Assembly: GCF_963676685.1 (NCBI RefSeq)
Contig: NC_092346.1
Span: forward strand, 26,859,133 to 26,923,132
Source: Mytilus edulis
Lineage: Eukaryota > Mollusca > Bivalvia > Mytilida > Mytilidae
Length of the DNA: 64,000 bases
Direction of reading: 5' to 3'
Made by a program: the position numbers and the translations under genes. A model generated the notes under the pieces. It saw nothing but the letters and a program-made list of their open reading frames with translations, searched no databases and was not told the DNA's origin. Each line of letters opens with the position of its first letter. Position 1 is the stretch's first letter. Positions 46,201 to 58,175 of this stretch are shown in pieces.

Positions 46201-49200
46201 AATGGCAAAAAGTCAAAGCCAAAGTTATTGACTAGCATTTGAAATAAACATGATAAACAGACTTTTAATAATTGTTTTTTAAATAAAAGGTTTATATAAA
46301 TGTACATGATCATTGATGTACATTGTATTCAATTGATTGTTAACATTATTAAATGAGTTATTAATATTAATAATAACTAATAATCATGCAAGTGATATTT
46401 TAAATTAAAAAAATGAAAGTAATTAAACAATTTGGTTTCTTAACAAAATAAGATGATTCAATATCAATCCGTTTACAATAGATTGATAACATCTAATATT
46501 ATTCAGGAAAACTACAAGTACCATTATATGGTTTAGGAAAAAACTAATTTTGTTTATCTAAATTTTCTTCAAATCTCAAAACATTAGAGTTGTGCACAAA
46601 CAATCACTGAAAAGACTTATTTTCCAAATGTCCACCTAGTTCAAATCATAAAATTTTGATAAATGTTCATTAAAAATGCTAATCATAATGAAAAATGTTC
46701 TTATATATCTGAACCAAGTGATTAATCTTATGAAAAGAAATTATTTAAAGAAATTGTCTTGAAACTTATTAAATATGTTATCTTCAGTTTGGTTAATTTC
46801 TTTCAAAATTTGTCGGACTCTCCAGAAAAAATAAAGTGCACTTCTAAAGGGGATGACACTTTAATGGTCTATTAATTAAATCATTTTTTTTCAGTGTATT
46901 ATATTGTCGATAGTGCTGGACTGGCATGATACATATTTGGTATACATTTACAAAGAATATTTCAATCAACCTAGGCCTTTTAGATAAAGTTAATAATTGA
47001 AGGGACTTGAATGAATTAAGACTTTTAAAGTCCTTAATAAAAAATGAATTTAAAGAAAAATCTAAAAATAATAACTTATGATAAAAACTGTAAAGTTAAC
47101 TTGATTGTGTCAATTAAGGTAGAGAATTTTTGGTCATAATTTAGAAATAGAAAATAGTGGACAACATAAAATTCCCAGTAAGGATAGAATGAGTAAACTG
47201 TGCCTCTTGTAGGTCAATGAAGAACACCTATTCCTTGATTGTAAAATTAACACAACAACTTTGAGATAAATAATACTTATAAATATTTATATTCAATAAA
47301 GAAATAATGAGTTGCCTAAATTTTATTTAGCGTAAGTCCTAAAGACAATCTTAATCATATGTTAAGATCAGTCTATCTACAATAATAAACCATTTTGATT
47401 TTAGAAAATTAATTTGAGAAACACCTTGTCAATAGAAAAAGGCAGGCATTGTAAATGTTTGCAGTATATATTTTGAAAATGAGATTCATTTATTCTTCAC
47501 TACCAAAAAATAGACTTAATATAAAAAATAACTTAAATTGATCAAAAATTATTTAAAAGGTATATCAAAGCTAATAGTCAGGAGACAATTATTTTTTAAT
47601 TAAGCTGTTTGTTCAACTAGTTTTATTGTTTCATTTTATTTTTGAATTTCTTGTCATAAGTTATTAAATTTGACAAACACATACATGTATATTTTACCTG
47701 AGACACCTGTCCTGTAAGTTATATAATTTTAACACTTCAATGCATTCAAGATTTCCCTTTATCCTTGACTAGTTTTTGAGTAATACCTTGTGTATTAAAA
47801 AAGCAACAGGGGGTATGATGATGAACATATAGGGCCACCATGGTGAACATATTTTTTATGGTCACCATTAATAAGATAAAGTCACAGGTAGTACTGTATA
47901 CGAGATCAATAAAATAGAAGCCCATCTACACTTCATATCAAAATAACTGATAATATAATTTACCTGTGTGACTATTGTAAGACCAACCAGAACCTCTCTT
48001 CTGCCATCCAGCATCGAAGCTTCCCTCTAACTCACTGCACTCTGAACATTCCAGCTCTTCTCTCTGTGCTTCTTTACATGATGCTTCTGCTGCTTCAATG
48101 ATAACTGGGGCTAGTTCCTTCTGTTTTTTACGTAATGTAGAGGCATCTACTGGAGGAATGTTGCATCCTGTCAGGAAGTTGTTCACATGGCTGGGTCCCA
48201 TACCTGCATTAATCATGGCTGAAAATGAAAGATTTAAATATTATTTAGTTTCCTAAAAAAAAACATTTACAATATTTGGCTCATACCTGCCAACTTTTCA
48301 AATGCCCATGGGGGTTTTACATGAAAGGGGCCTTCAAATATATTATAATGTGTTTTTTAGGCTTCTTCATGCTTTAACAAGCTCATACCCATTGTTTTCT
48401 TTAAAATAGTGGACAAAATTGCTCTTACAAAATTACCACTTGGGAGGCTCCATGGGGGAAATCCTCTGCAAATAGTGACAGATGGTGGGTCTTTTGTTAT
48501 GTCCACTATTCAAATTGTAAATGTTTACCCTTCCTTAATTGAAGGACAATATAAGAAATACGGTGCAGTCCAGTGTATCCACTGACCTAAGACTTATGTC
48601 TTCACTTCATTCAACTGATAAAACCTTTTACAAAGTAAATAATAAATTGCAGTGAGTACATTTTATATTTCTGACAATGTACATGTATTTTTTATCTTGC
48701 AATTTACACTGGTTATACATATTTGAGTTCAGCATTAGTTGTTTAATACCAACAGATTGCCTCTGATTGTTTAAAAGAAATCAAGATAATTGAAACGTGA
48801 ACTACAGATCTAGTCAGAGGGGACCCCAAAAATTGAAAATGAACAGTTCTAAAGAAATTCATGTATCCATATTTCAGTTACTGATTGCTCAATTTGGAAA
48901 CATGTACAAATAAAGCAACACAGGGTGTTGATAGTTCATGAGTTGTGGTATATTTGCAATTGGGCCCCTGAAAAATTTGTATGAAAAGTGTTTATATTGA
49001 TTATTTTTATATTTCCCCATGATCATAGTTAAGTAGTTGTCTCTTGAAAACAATCACCATTTGCATTCCTTTTCTATATAATTACCTAAACAAACTTTGT
49101 AGTTGATATCAAAGCCTTTGCCGTTGCTCTTCTTCCCTGTTGGTACCAGACTGATGTGTTGACAAGCACTGCTCGGACACGAGATATATAAAAAACTAGC

Positions 49201-49530
49201 CATCCCATAAATCACCTCATCTTTTATATCAGATAATCTAAGCCATGAACTGCATTTCTCACAGTTCATGGACCTAGCCAGCACATCTAGCTCAACAACC
49301 CGTCTTCCTTGGAACCAAGGTTTGGAGGATCCCAGTTCAACATTTTCCCCAACTTCCAAATCAGTTGCATTTACACTTGTAGGTCCTTCTACAAAAACAG
49401 CGCCGTAATCATGGTCTTCACCTCGTAATGTTTCCTTACTATTCATTTTTCTCATACGGTCCGCCTTTTTACTTCTTCCTGTGCTAGCCATCTTTCCACG
49501 AACACGTTGAGAATACTTGTCGTCTGCCAT
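37262..49530 (-). CDS. Mutator-type transposase fused to a DEDDh 3'-5' exonuclease, nine exons
   Basis: The exons are 49530-49086, 48218-47964, 44296-44159, 43308-42918, 42479-42309, 41785-41701, 41021-40890, 38942-38783 and 38010-37262. All eight introns are GT-AG and the phases agree. The sum is 2526 bp, an 841-residue protein with no stop or frameshift. The ATG at 49530 has a strong context (AACATGG).

The N-terminus is basic (RSKKADRMRK), with C90, C93, C118 and C123. The transposase part has D217 (SFDAGWQKRG), GHASLIG, CSIC/HEC at 256-274, D310/D312 (HADNDATT), CSPTWC at 395-400 and E453 (QSNESFN), the DDE order of Mutator-like transposases (Pfam-type 'Mutator'). A basic linker (496-545) follows. 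The exonuclease has D588 and E590 (FDLETTGL), D681 (HNIASFD) and H741/D746 (AHNACAD), a full DEDDh set of the DnaQ/TREX type.

Introns carry repeats R6, R7 and an R2-like copy. No flanking inverted repeats were seen, so this is probably a resident gene of transposon origin. Confidence 0.85.
39130..40880 (+). repeat. R6 repeat split by another repeat (R10) in intron 7
   Basis: The R6 left part is 39130-39359, ending TAATATTCAAAATAATAACC. The right part resumes at about 40466 with ACTGCAAAATTTCTTAAAAT and ends at about 40880 with the AGTCAAGCTAAAAA form. The uninterrupted order is seen at 17200-17270. Confidence 0.8.
39360..40466 (+). mobile_element. R10 repeat with internal tandem units, inserted in R6
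   Basis: This starts near AGTTGCTTCGCAGGGCGCAG and ends TTTTTGCGGTCTTATAA. A unit with TTCAATTTTTGATGAAATCA and TTTGGACC recurs about four times in 39540-39940. A second unit with ACTGTTGGGA, CAACCTTCC and TTTCATAGATTTCTATT recurs three times in 39945-40370. A GAC triplet run is at 40395-40410. No coding frame. Confidence 0.75.
43640..43920 (-). repeat. R2/R3-related repeat in intron 3
   Basis: This ends with GATAGTTGTCTCATTGGCAA and TCATACCACATC, the R3 end. It also holds a small hairpin AGAGACATAT...ATATGTCTCT at 43688-43720. Confidence 0.7.
44497..44775 (-). repeat. R7 repeat copy in intron 2
   Basis: Reverse orientation relative to 27561-28170. It runs from ACAAGAATGTGTCCAAAGTA to GATCGTAGGTGGGGCATAAA and has only one internal unit. 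Confidence 0.85.
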
Positions 49531-49559
49531 GTTTGTTGTTTACCGCCGGAGTTTGCAGA

Positions 49560-49740
49560 CGCGGTTCCGGTTCTATATTTACCATGACAATCACGTGACA
49601 ATTCAAAACATCACGTGACGTAATGTCCTGCTCTACCTTAAGAAAAAATTTCCTCAAAATAGGTCAATTTTTTAATGACGTCATTGTTTGGTATGTGACG
49701 TCACGAACGTAAAGTTTTCATATTGTATTTGACGTCACAA
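49560..49740 (-). promoter_or_regulatory. CRE and E-box cluster upstream of the transposase-exonuclease gene
   Basis: Two CACGTGA E-boxes start at 49592 and 49612, exactly 20 bp apart; the second overlaps a half CRE (TGACGTAA). Three full palindromic CRE sites TGACGTCA follow at 49676-49683, 49696-49703 and 49730-49737. The last two lie in a 34-bp tandem duplication that also shares AAGTTTTCATAT. All are 62-207 bp upstream of the start codon. CRE sites bind CREB/ATF factors and CACGTG binds USF/MITF-type factors; their use here is inferred. Confidence 0.6.
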
Positions 49741-50456
49741 ACGTCAAGTTTTCATATTTTTTGGCACACTAAATGTAATTATAAAAAAATACAAAACACA
49801 CAAATAAATACAATAATAAACAAAATATTTTAAAACAACAGCACGCAAATTATAAGGTAACCCAGGTGCTTCGGATAAGTAATTGAGCAGTTCTTTTAAG
49901 GCCTTTGAAACAAGACAAAAGTAGAACTGAAGGTAACCCAGAGCTATGGATCAGAAAACTGTTCATATAATATAATACTCTTCTGTTGAAATATATGATA
50001 AAGCGTATAATACATGGCCCTTGGGCTGATATTGATGTCTCGAGATGATACAACATATGATACGGATTTTGCCATGTATTAATATCTATCTTAGTGTTTA
50101 TGAAATATATATCGAAGGTTCATATCAGCAAGACAAGTTTTTAAACATCAGCGTTGATCAACAAATAATAAATAAATTTGTACCGTTGAAATCAATAGTC
50201 TACAGAAAAATTCCATTGTTAGCGCTCTCTTGTGTACAACTTTTGCCAGATCTTTAGGAAATATATATCAAAGGTTCATGTCAGCAAGTCTTGGACAAGT
50301 TTGAATACCAGCGAGAAGTTAATTCTTTTTTAAAAGTAAAGTTAAATGAATATCGGCAAGTCCTTAGAAGTGTGCCAACAAACTATTTGTACATGAGCTT
50401 GGAAATAAAAACAGAGAAAAATTACATTGTTAGTTTTTTCATGCCTATATATCTTG

Positions 50457-50498
<42 letters not shown>

Positions 50499-51284
50499 AC
50501 CAGGAGTGAATAGTGTAAAAAGAAATGTGTTTGAGTTATTGCCCTTAGGCAGATTCAAATATTTGGAACGCTGAGATAGATCATTGGAATACATTTCATT
50601 TTAATTATAAGTTATCTACTTTGGTTATATCCAAATGTCCTTTTTGCTATATTTTCTTATACGTGCAACCGCGGGGTTTGTTGTTATCTTTACACAATTA
50701 ACATTGAAACCTCTGATATGATTTTTTTTTTAAAAGTTGGTCCTTGTTACCAATGATACTTATTTAAATAAAAATTATGTTTACTTAACATAGACTTTCA
50801 TTAAAGGAAAAAAAAATAATTCTCTGAATCGTTCTTAACGGTTATTTGGCCCAAGAAGTTGCCCTTTTGTGTCATAATTACCAATTAAGTTGTTCGTTTT
50901 AGAAAATATTGTATCTGATGTTCCTATATCTTACTAAGAGCAGCAGCTTCACCAAACAGGATTTATATATAGCACATATATACATACTGCAACAGTGTAA
51001 CATCTATACGTGTGTTGATCATGACAGTTGTCCATCCCATTGATATTGCAAAATAACTCACTCCTTATGACAATAACCTTACTTACAAACAATATGACAA
51101 CACTATGAAGGAACTGCTTTCAAAATGTAACAGAATTTTGTTCACTGTTTATAAATTAAGTACGCTTGCTTTGTTGTTTGTTTTATTGTTGTACTTCAGT
51201 GCTTCTGTTGTTTCGTCGTTTTTTCTCTTATAGTTGATGCGTTTTCCTCGATTTTAGTTTGTAACCCAGAAATGTAATGGAATT
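49741..51284. other. Non-coding stretch
   Basis: This includes an (AT)n(GT)n microsatellite at 50460-50498. There is also a diverged duplication with AAATATATATCGAAGGTTCA (50105) and AAATATATATCAAAGGTTCA (50259). No gene. Confidence 0.5.
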
Positions 51285-51500
51285 TGATGCGACTGTCATA
51301 CAAGTGAGAGGTTTAGCTAGCTATAAAACCAGGTTCAATCCACCATTTTCTACATTAGAAAATGCCTGTACCAAGTCAGGAATATGACAGTTGTTATCCA
51401 TTCGTTTGATGTGTTTGGACTTTTGATTTTGCCTTTTGATTTTTGATTTTCCTTTTTGAATTTTCCTCGGAGTTCGGTATTTTTGTGTTTTTACTTTTTT
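51285..51500 (-). repeat. R5 repeat copy, reversed
   Basis: ACAAGTGAGAGGTTTAGCTA, AAGTCAGGAATATGACAGTT and TCCTCGGAGTTCGGTATTTT appear in reverse R5 order. Confidence 0.85.
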
Positions 51501-52039
51501 CTCACAATCGATTTATGGCATTTGAACAGTGGTATACTATTGTTGCCTTTTATTTTACACACACTAGACATTAAAACTATTAGGTAAGGTATGTGTGTAT
51601 TGATACACCAACCTTGTACATGCCAATCGTATGGACTTAATTATCTAACTTTATCTTATATAATTTTTAAAAAAAAAGTATGCACTTTATTATGCAGTGC
51701 AATACACAATTTTTGACCTCACTATAATGTTAGATACATGAAGAAAGGGTAGATTTTATCATTTAGATATTTTTTTTTATCTGCAAGACACCAGGAACTT
51801 ATTATGTAAATGATGCCTGAAAGATTAATGGCCAACGATTGACAAGAAATTTTTTTCAAAGGAATACACCAATCCGAAATCTTAAATGTCCTTTTTCTAT
51901 CGGTCAGAATGATTTGGTTTTTTTTGTTCTGGACAGAAATACTACTACGCCAATCTGCAGTGATATATGGTAAAATGTATAACAAAATTACCGAATCCCA
52001 CGACAAATTCGAGAAGTAGAAGTTCATAAAAACACAGCA
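51501..52039. other. Non-coding stretch
   Basis: Nothing recognised. Confidence 0.5.
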
Positions 52040-52175
52040 AAACATGCCATCAATTAACAGAGCAAGTGAAAACCAACTGCCATATTCATAACTTGGTATA
52101 GACATTTTCCGAGTTAAAATGGTAGGTTAAACCTTGTTGTATATCTAGCTAAACCTCCCATTTGTATGACAAGTG
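52040..52175 (+). repeat. R5 repeat copy, partial
   Basis: AACTGCCATATTCATAACTT and TAGCTAAACCTCCCATTTGT follow the R5 order. Confidence 0.75.
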
Positions 52176-53938
52176 TGTATAGTTCCGTTGTATTGATAAC
52201 ATTGTCACGATTGTGTTAGCAACCAAAACAGACGTAATTGGTTAATGTGAAAATTATTGGGATCCACCAGTTAAAACTGAATAAACAATTATCACAGACA
52301 TACAACACAACTGACACAAGAACTCAATCAAACAAACAAACAAATGAATCTAAAAAAAGACGACAATACAAAAGTTGCAATTTATAGTTCATTTAACAAA
52401 GACATCAACAAAAAGGTGTAATTACTAGTAGTATATCCTTTCTTGATCTAGGATCATTTAGATAAAATACGAATACAAGACAAAACAAAATGGAAACAAC
52501 GCTGTTCAACCTTTTGTGTTAGAATCTGATCTTACGATCCACTTGCTCTAGGAAAGCCCAAAGACAAACTCGATAGTGGGATGCATAATACCGAGGCATG
52601 TTAAATGGCATACGCCTAAAAGAAACACAACAGCAAGGATGCAATAAAGGGAAAACTGTCAGATTGCAGCACTTAAAATCTACAAAAAAAGGACGAGTCG
52701 TTATTTGACAAAACCTTGGCTCATTATATTTTTGCTCAGACACTTATGACGTTTTATAAAGTATAAGAAAAATCTGGAATAACGATGAGTTGAGAAATGT
52801 ATAATGTATACGCTACTGAAATTGGTGTGTTGCTGCTAACGTGGAAAAAATATTAAATTCCAAAACGGAAATGGTCTTATATGTCATAGATTTCGGACAC
52901 AGTTTTTTCAGATGTCTGAAGGAACTCTGACTCATATGGAAATTATAATAGTATGGCCAAGAGAAGTGCACAGTTGGTGCCTATAAGAAGGCCGACAACC
53001 TGCTGAAAAATTCAACAAATATAGATCAGAAACACCAGGATACTGATCCCTTATTCTTCAGTGTGGCTTGTTTCAAACTAATTTTTTTTATAAATATCCC
53101 GAATTATATCCCAAAACAATAATTTTGTCGTGTATGGATCCGTCTTTATAGTTGGAAGCATCGTGATATTAAAAATCTTTTTATGTTTACTTATCCAGAA
53201 ATTATCTCTGTTCTGAAAGTCGTTCTTAGTATAGGGGTACTAGTATTATTAAGGTGTTAAATTTTCTCAGCGATACTTTCGTTCATGGACAAAGAAGGAT
53301 GGTGGTCCTATTGATTTAAATGGAAATAAAGAATCCTGAATGTCTGATATTTATTATCAGATCGGTATTGGTTCATCCTACTACGCAATGTTGTCGAGTT
53401 TCGCCAACCGAAGTATACAACACAAGGTGCATTCTATTCCGTAATTTACATTATCAAAGTTCTTGCCGTCTAAAAATAAGCAAGAATGGTAATCTTAAAG
53501 GAGTAAAGTTATTTTCAGTTAGATCAAACTGAAATGATCTATCCACATTTTTCTATAAAAGAATAACATAAAACTTTATGTCAAATTATATTCATGTCTG
53601 AACGAGTGGTCTTTTTTGTGATAAGAGATATTTTCGTATTATAACTAACTCAATTGGGGCACATATAACAACAAAAGACTAATAAAAAAAAACACATTAT
53701 TGCACATATTAACGTTGGCAATAGCAAGAGGGAGATATTAAAAGATATATTAGCATATCAAATCATGTGTAGTTTGGGTTAATCTGAAGAAGTGAATAAG
53801 TCCTTTGGTATCGTTTGCCTCTCTCGTACATCTTTTTCGCACGTTCAAAATTCAAACATAATTATATTAAATGGAATCTTCCTCCTGGCGAAGAGATTTA
53901 AAACATTCAGTAACATATGCAGACTTATTTCAAATATT
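52176..53938. other. Non-coding stretch
   Basis: No splice-bounded or family-like coding sequence; likely 3' flank of TRIM gene B. Confidence 0.5.
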
Positions 53939-55645
53939 TCAAGTTTTAAAAACTAAGATATAGGCGTCGTCATTACTGATTTGGCATGACACGATCATTA
54001 TTCTTTTTTCTTTGTTAATGTCTGGACCTGTTGGATTGATAATACCGTCAGCGTTTGATTGTATTGTTTTGCTTGTTTTACCATCTGGTGTCACCACCAC
54101 GATAACTTCGTTTCTATACGAAGCTATATAAACATAGCCATTAATGTCTAATGTAAGTCCATATATATTACTTATGTCAGTGTGCATAAATGTCCATAGA
54201 GGTTCTCCAGACTTCCGATAGCAACTAACTTTGTTCTCATAGCAGTCAGCGCAATAAATGTTTTCATTGAATAGTGCAATACATGTACCCCAAACTCCTT
54301 CTAAGATTTTAGGAGACATATCTTTCAGATTGACTAAAGAGCACTTTTTCTCATTAATGCTGCTGATGGCCAAAATTTGACCATCACTAGATAATCCATG
54401 ACAGGCATGAGAAAGTATCAATTTTTTGGTAGTTTTGTTTTTGTCTACATCAACAAGTTCTATCAGGTTTGTCATACGAAATGAGACAGCTACTATATTA
54501 TTGTTTACAGTACACAGATCGTATGGATTGGTCTTGAATGTAACCACCATTTTAATAAAGTTACCATTTTTACTGAAAAGTAATAGTCTTCGTTGCCTGT
54601 TATCGAGAATTAAGATTTTACCATCTGGTAATAATCTACAGGCTATTACATAAACCGGTTTCATTTTCTTTGGAATTTTCCACTTTTGCAGTAATGATGG
54701 CCCAATTCGATCAATTCCCGGATCAGTATGAACTAAAATGTGTGCTTGATCTTTTCTTTCATATAGAAGATGCACAGAAAAAGAGCTATCATTATTGGTG
54801 ATGATATCTATGTCTCCAAATGATTTGACTTCCTCTATAATTGATTGAAGGGACGGTGAAATTCTAATTTCAATTTTTTTATCATTCAAGTGACCGTCAA
54901 CCTCTAAATCAGATATGTATTTTGCAGCTTCGGATGTTGTCTTCTCAATTTCTCTTAAACCAACGTACATTTGTAAGTCGGTCGCAAATTGTGTCATTTT
55001 GGAAAAATCTTCTTGTAGTTTGAGAATTTTAATTGATCGTTGTTCTATTTGTTCAACAAGAGTGCTTATATTTGAGTTCAATTTCGAGTGTTTAGATTCC
55101 AAATCATCAAGAACTTGTTGTTCTAGCCTGTTAAAGTAATCATCTATTGATTCCCTCATATCACGAATTTCTTCAATGGCTTCTGTTTTCTGTATATGGA
55201 TTTTGTCGATTCTGCTTTTGAAATAAATCAAAACCTCATCAAAGTTTTTCTGCAGTACTTTTAAATCCTTTTCAACTTTTTGGACAGATGCAGATGATTT
55301 AACATGTGTCAAAATATCACCCAATGGTTTCATGTCTTGGCATTTCTGGTGATTGAACACGCATTGTACACAGCATGGACATGCATGGAAGGAACAGTAA
55401 AGTTCGAACTTTTTATTATGGTCTTTACATCGACTACTTACTTCATGAATGAATGCAGGTTGCTCATGGTAATCTTCAGTAGACATAGTGTTGTGGTATT
55501 GAGATGACCGTGACTTATTGTGATGTTTGTCACAATCTTTGCAGAGCAACACCTCACAATCTGTGCACCACGTGACTGCTTCGTTTGGTACATCATCTTC
55601 TTGACAGAGTGTGCACAAGTTGGTCCGTGATGACGAAGCCATCAT
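53939..55645 (-). CDS. TRIM-like protein B: two B-boxes, coiled coil, NHL-like propeller
   Basis: 568 residues in one coding exon. The first B-box is at C11, C14, C27, C30, C35, C38, H42 and H51. The second is at C73, H76, C84, H87, C92, C95, H99 and C102 (HNKKFELYCSFHACPCCVQC). A coiled coil follows at about 110-260 and a propeller at about 325-568 (LLLFSKNGNFIKMVV; LWTFMHTDISNIYGLTLDIN). There is no RING, as in protein A. Translation may start at the first Met or the second (ATGATGG); the second has the better context. A TTATTCAG acceptor immediately precedes the start, as in gene A, so both share a 5' UTR intron position. The B-boxes and coiled coil are very similar between A and B, while the propeller is more diverged, which fits ligand-facing divergence (inference). 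Confidence 0.92.
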   Translation of the reverse strand: MMASSSRTNLCTLCQEDDVPNEAVTWCTDCEVLLCKDCDKHHNKSRSSQYHNTMSTEDYHEQPAFIHEVSSRCKDHNKKFELYCSFHACPCCVQCVFNHQKCQDMKPLGDILTHVKSSASVQKVEKDLKVLQKNFDEVLIYFKSRIDKIHIQKTEAIEEIRDMRESIDDYFNRLEQQVLDDLESKHSKLNSNISTLVEQIEQRSIKILKLQEDFSKMTQFATDLQMYVGLREIEKTTSEAAKYISDLEVDGHLNDKKIEIRISPSLQSIIEEVKSFGDIDIITNNDSSFSVHLLYERKDQAHILVHTDPGIDRIGPSLLQKWKIPKKMKPVYVIACRLLPDGKILILDNRQRRLLLFSKNGNFIKMVVTFKTNPYDLCTVNNNIVAVSFRMTNLIELVDVDKNKTTKKLILSHACHGLSSDGQILAISSINEKKCSLVNLKDMSPKILEGVWGTCIALFNENIYCADCYENKVSCYRKSGEPLWTFMHTDISNIYGLTLDINGYVYIASYRNEVIVVVTPDGKTSKTIQSNADGIINPTGPDINKEKRIMIVSCQISNDDAYILVFKT

Positions 55646-57174
55646 CTTCCTGAATAAAATATAAGATTGATTGATAAATGATACCTTAAGAATGATACAA
55701 GAAGGGTGCGATGGAATCTGCAGTTTACACTTATCTTATACAACAACTGTACATTTTCCATTTAATAGAAATGTGCTATGCAGTGTTGCTGCAAATGATT
55801 ATTGTACGTTATTGCAACTTCTTCAATTCCTCAAACCAAAAGAATTGATTCATATCTGAAAAAATGATTTTAGCTTTGATTCAAAGGATTTGGGATTTGA
55901 TTGAGAATTTTATTGTTATACTTTGTATGAAAGTTCTCAAAATACGCAACATATTCAAACTTTGTTATTTGTCTTTTAGCATTTTGATTTGAGTTTATGT
56001 GTACAAATAAGCCTTACTAGTATTTTACCACAAATTTACACACATTTAGAAAGGCAAACAAAAACAACACGTTATAAATTGAATGCGTCTTAGGCGCTTT
56101 TCTGGATTTACCTTCATCAGGAACTCTCAAAGCCTTAATTTGAAAGCCAAGGATGTATACAACCGAAACAGTTGAAGTTAAACTGTGATAATATCAATCT
56201 GGTATCTACGATGAGTTTATGTACAGCCAAATTTTAAAAGAAACATTTTTTTTCAAATAGCCTCGGTGTGAAATTAATTCAGTGGAACATTGGTCTGCGT
56301 TTTTGTTCCGACGTATTGTGCATTTTCACAGATACCAAAAAAGTGACATTCTAAATTGCTTTCTGCTGAATCCAAATAAACAAGAATGAGCCGACCACAT
56401 TATTAAAGAAAACCTGTTGTCTTTGATATATTTTATTTATACATGACCTGAATTTCTTAAACGATTTGAGATTAAGTCTTTAAAAGAATATTACCTTCAA
56501 ATACTTCTATTCATTCAAAATCTTAACAAATCTTCAACGATCTTTTCTCAAGCTTTGAATTACTTATCCCGAAAATGTTGCCTTATAAAAGTACAATATA
56601 AGCATAATCAACAATTTCATCTTCCTTACCGTAAATTATTTGGAAACAAACCAGTGACTACAGTAGTTATATGTCCTTACCAAGTACTAGCGTTATCTGC
56701 TATCTATTTTCTTCCTGTATAAACAAGTACTAGAATTATGTTTAAATACGTCATTTTCTTTGTGAGTAATTGATAAGATAATTGGGCATAATTTCTTTGT
56801 GATTTAAACATCTGTTTTTGAAATCTTTTATGACAATGTTTGATTATCTAAAACTAATTTAATCTACATATTTTTTTTAGTATTAGTGGCGCAAATGAAA
56901 TACTTATAGGCGCAAAAGCAAAGCACCGAAATTAAGTAAATAATATTTTTATACCACTTTGAATATTCTTATCAATATGTGTACCATAAGCCAACTAAAG
57001 AGCTGGGTAGTGATTGTTAAATGTATATTTTTGAGGATTATTTTTATTTTGTTTTTGTATAGTATACTAATGATATGTAAATCAATTCCTTTTTATCAAT
57101 GTCTGATATATCATACTACCTTCTTAATTATTAGTATTGCGAATCGAGGATGTGGGAGCCCAACAGATTCTTAT
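55646..57174. other. Non-coding stretch, 5' flank of TRIM gene B
   Basis: No gene or recognised repeat. Confidence 0.5.
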
Positions 57175-57264
57175 CTGAAATGAGACAGATACTGCATTAT
57201 TTTTACAAAACACATATCGTATGGATAAACCTTGAATGTCACCACAATTTTAATAAAGATACCA

Positions 57265-57413
57265 GAGGCGGCTTTAGGGGGGGGGGGGGTCAGGGCCCCC
57301 CTTTTCAGGGAAAAATGTGTTTGCTTATATAGGGAATCACTGAAGCATGACCAGAGCGGACCCCTCTTAGGCAGTCAGTGGGCCCCCTCTTATGGTTTCT
57401 GGATCCTCCACTG
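57265..57413. mobile_element. 149-bp G-rich element inserted in the TRIM pseudogene
   Basis: This is flanked by the 7-bp duplication GATACCA (57258-57264 and 57414-57420). TRIM gene B shows the uninterrupted site near 54565. It begins GAGGCGGCTTTAGGGGGGG and ends TGGATCCTCCACTG. Confidence 0.85.
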
Positions 57414-57656
57414 GATACCACTCTTATTGAAAAGCAATAGTCTTCGTTGTCTGTTATCAAGAATTAATTTAGCCATCTGGTAGTATTCTTTAGGCTATTA
57501 CATAAACAGGTCTTTATTTTCTTTCCACTTTGGCAGTAATGGTGGCCCAATTTGATCCAATCCCAGATCAGTATGAACTAAAATGTGTGCTTGATCTCTT
57601 CTTTCAGAATGAAGATGAACAGAAAAGTGCTATTCTTATTATTGGTGATTTCACAT

Positions 57657-57960
57657 ATATAGGAAGATGTGGTATGAGTTCCAAACTATATCATACAAGT
57701 CACAATTTGTACAGTTAACCATTATAGGTCAAAGTGTGGTCTTCAACATGGAGCATTGGCTCACACCGAACAGCAAGTTATAAAAGGCCCCAAAATGACA
57801 TGTTTAAAACCATTCAAACGGGTAAAACCAAAGGTCTTATATATAGAAAAAACGAGAAACACTTATAAACCAAATCAAGAAACGACAACTACTGAAGATC
57901 AGATTCCTGACTAAGGACAGGAAAACAAACGCAGCGGGTTTAAACGTTTTAATATGTATC
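57657..57960 (+). repeat. R2 repeat, long copy
   Basis: This starts TATATAGGAAGATGTGGTAT, has GGCTCACACCGAACAGCAAG, and continues with ACGAGAAACACTTATAAACC and GATTCCTGACTAAGGACAGG, a longer body than the other R2 copies here. Confidence 0.8.
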
Positions 57961-58044
57961 AACCTTCACCCTTATCTGAAACAATAGTGTAACATCCAAA
58001 CATAAAACAGAGACACTATAGAATATCAATTGAAATGGCTTAAC

Positions 58045-58175
58045 TCAATGCTCTTCAACTTTGTATTTATTTGGCTTTTTAACTATTTTGATCTGAGCGT
58101 CACTAATGAGTCTTATGTAGACGAAACGCGCGTCTGGCGTATAAAATTATAATCCTGGTACTTTTGATAACTATT
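58045..58175 (-). repeat. R1 repeat copy
   Basis: AGACGAAACGCGCGTCTGGC and ATAATCCTGGTACTTTTGAT mark R1 in reverse. Confidence 0.85.

Noticed and set aside
37262-49530. Flanking inverted repeats that would make the fusion gene a mobile element
   Set aside because: I compared the sequence just outside both ends by eye and saw no matching inverted ends; a computed search would be decisive.
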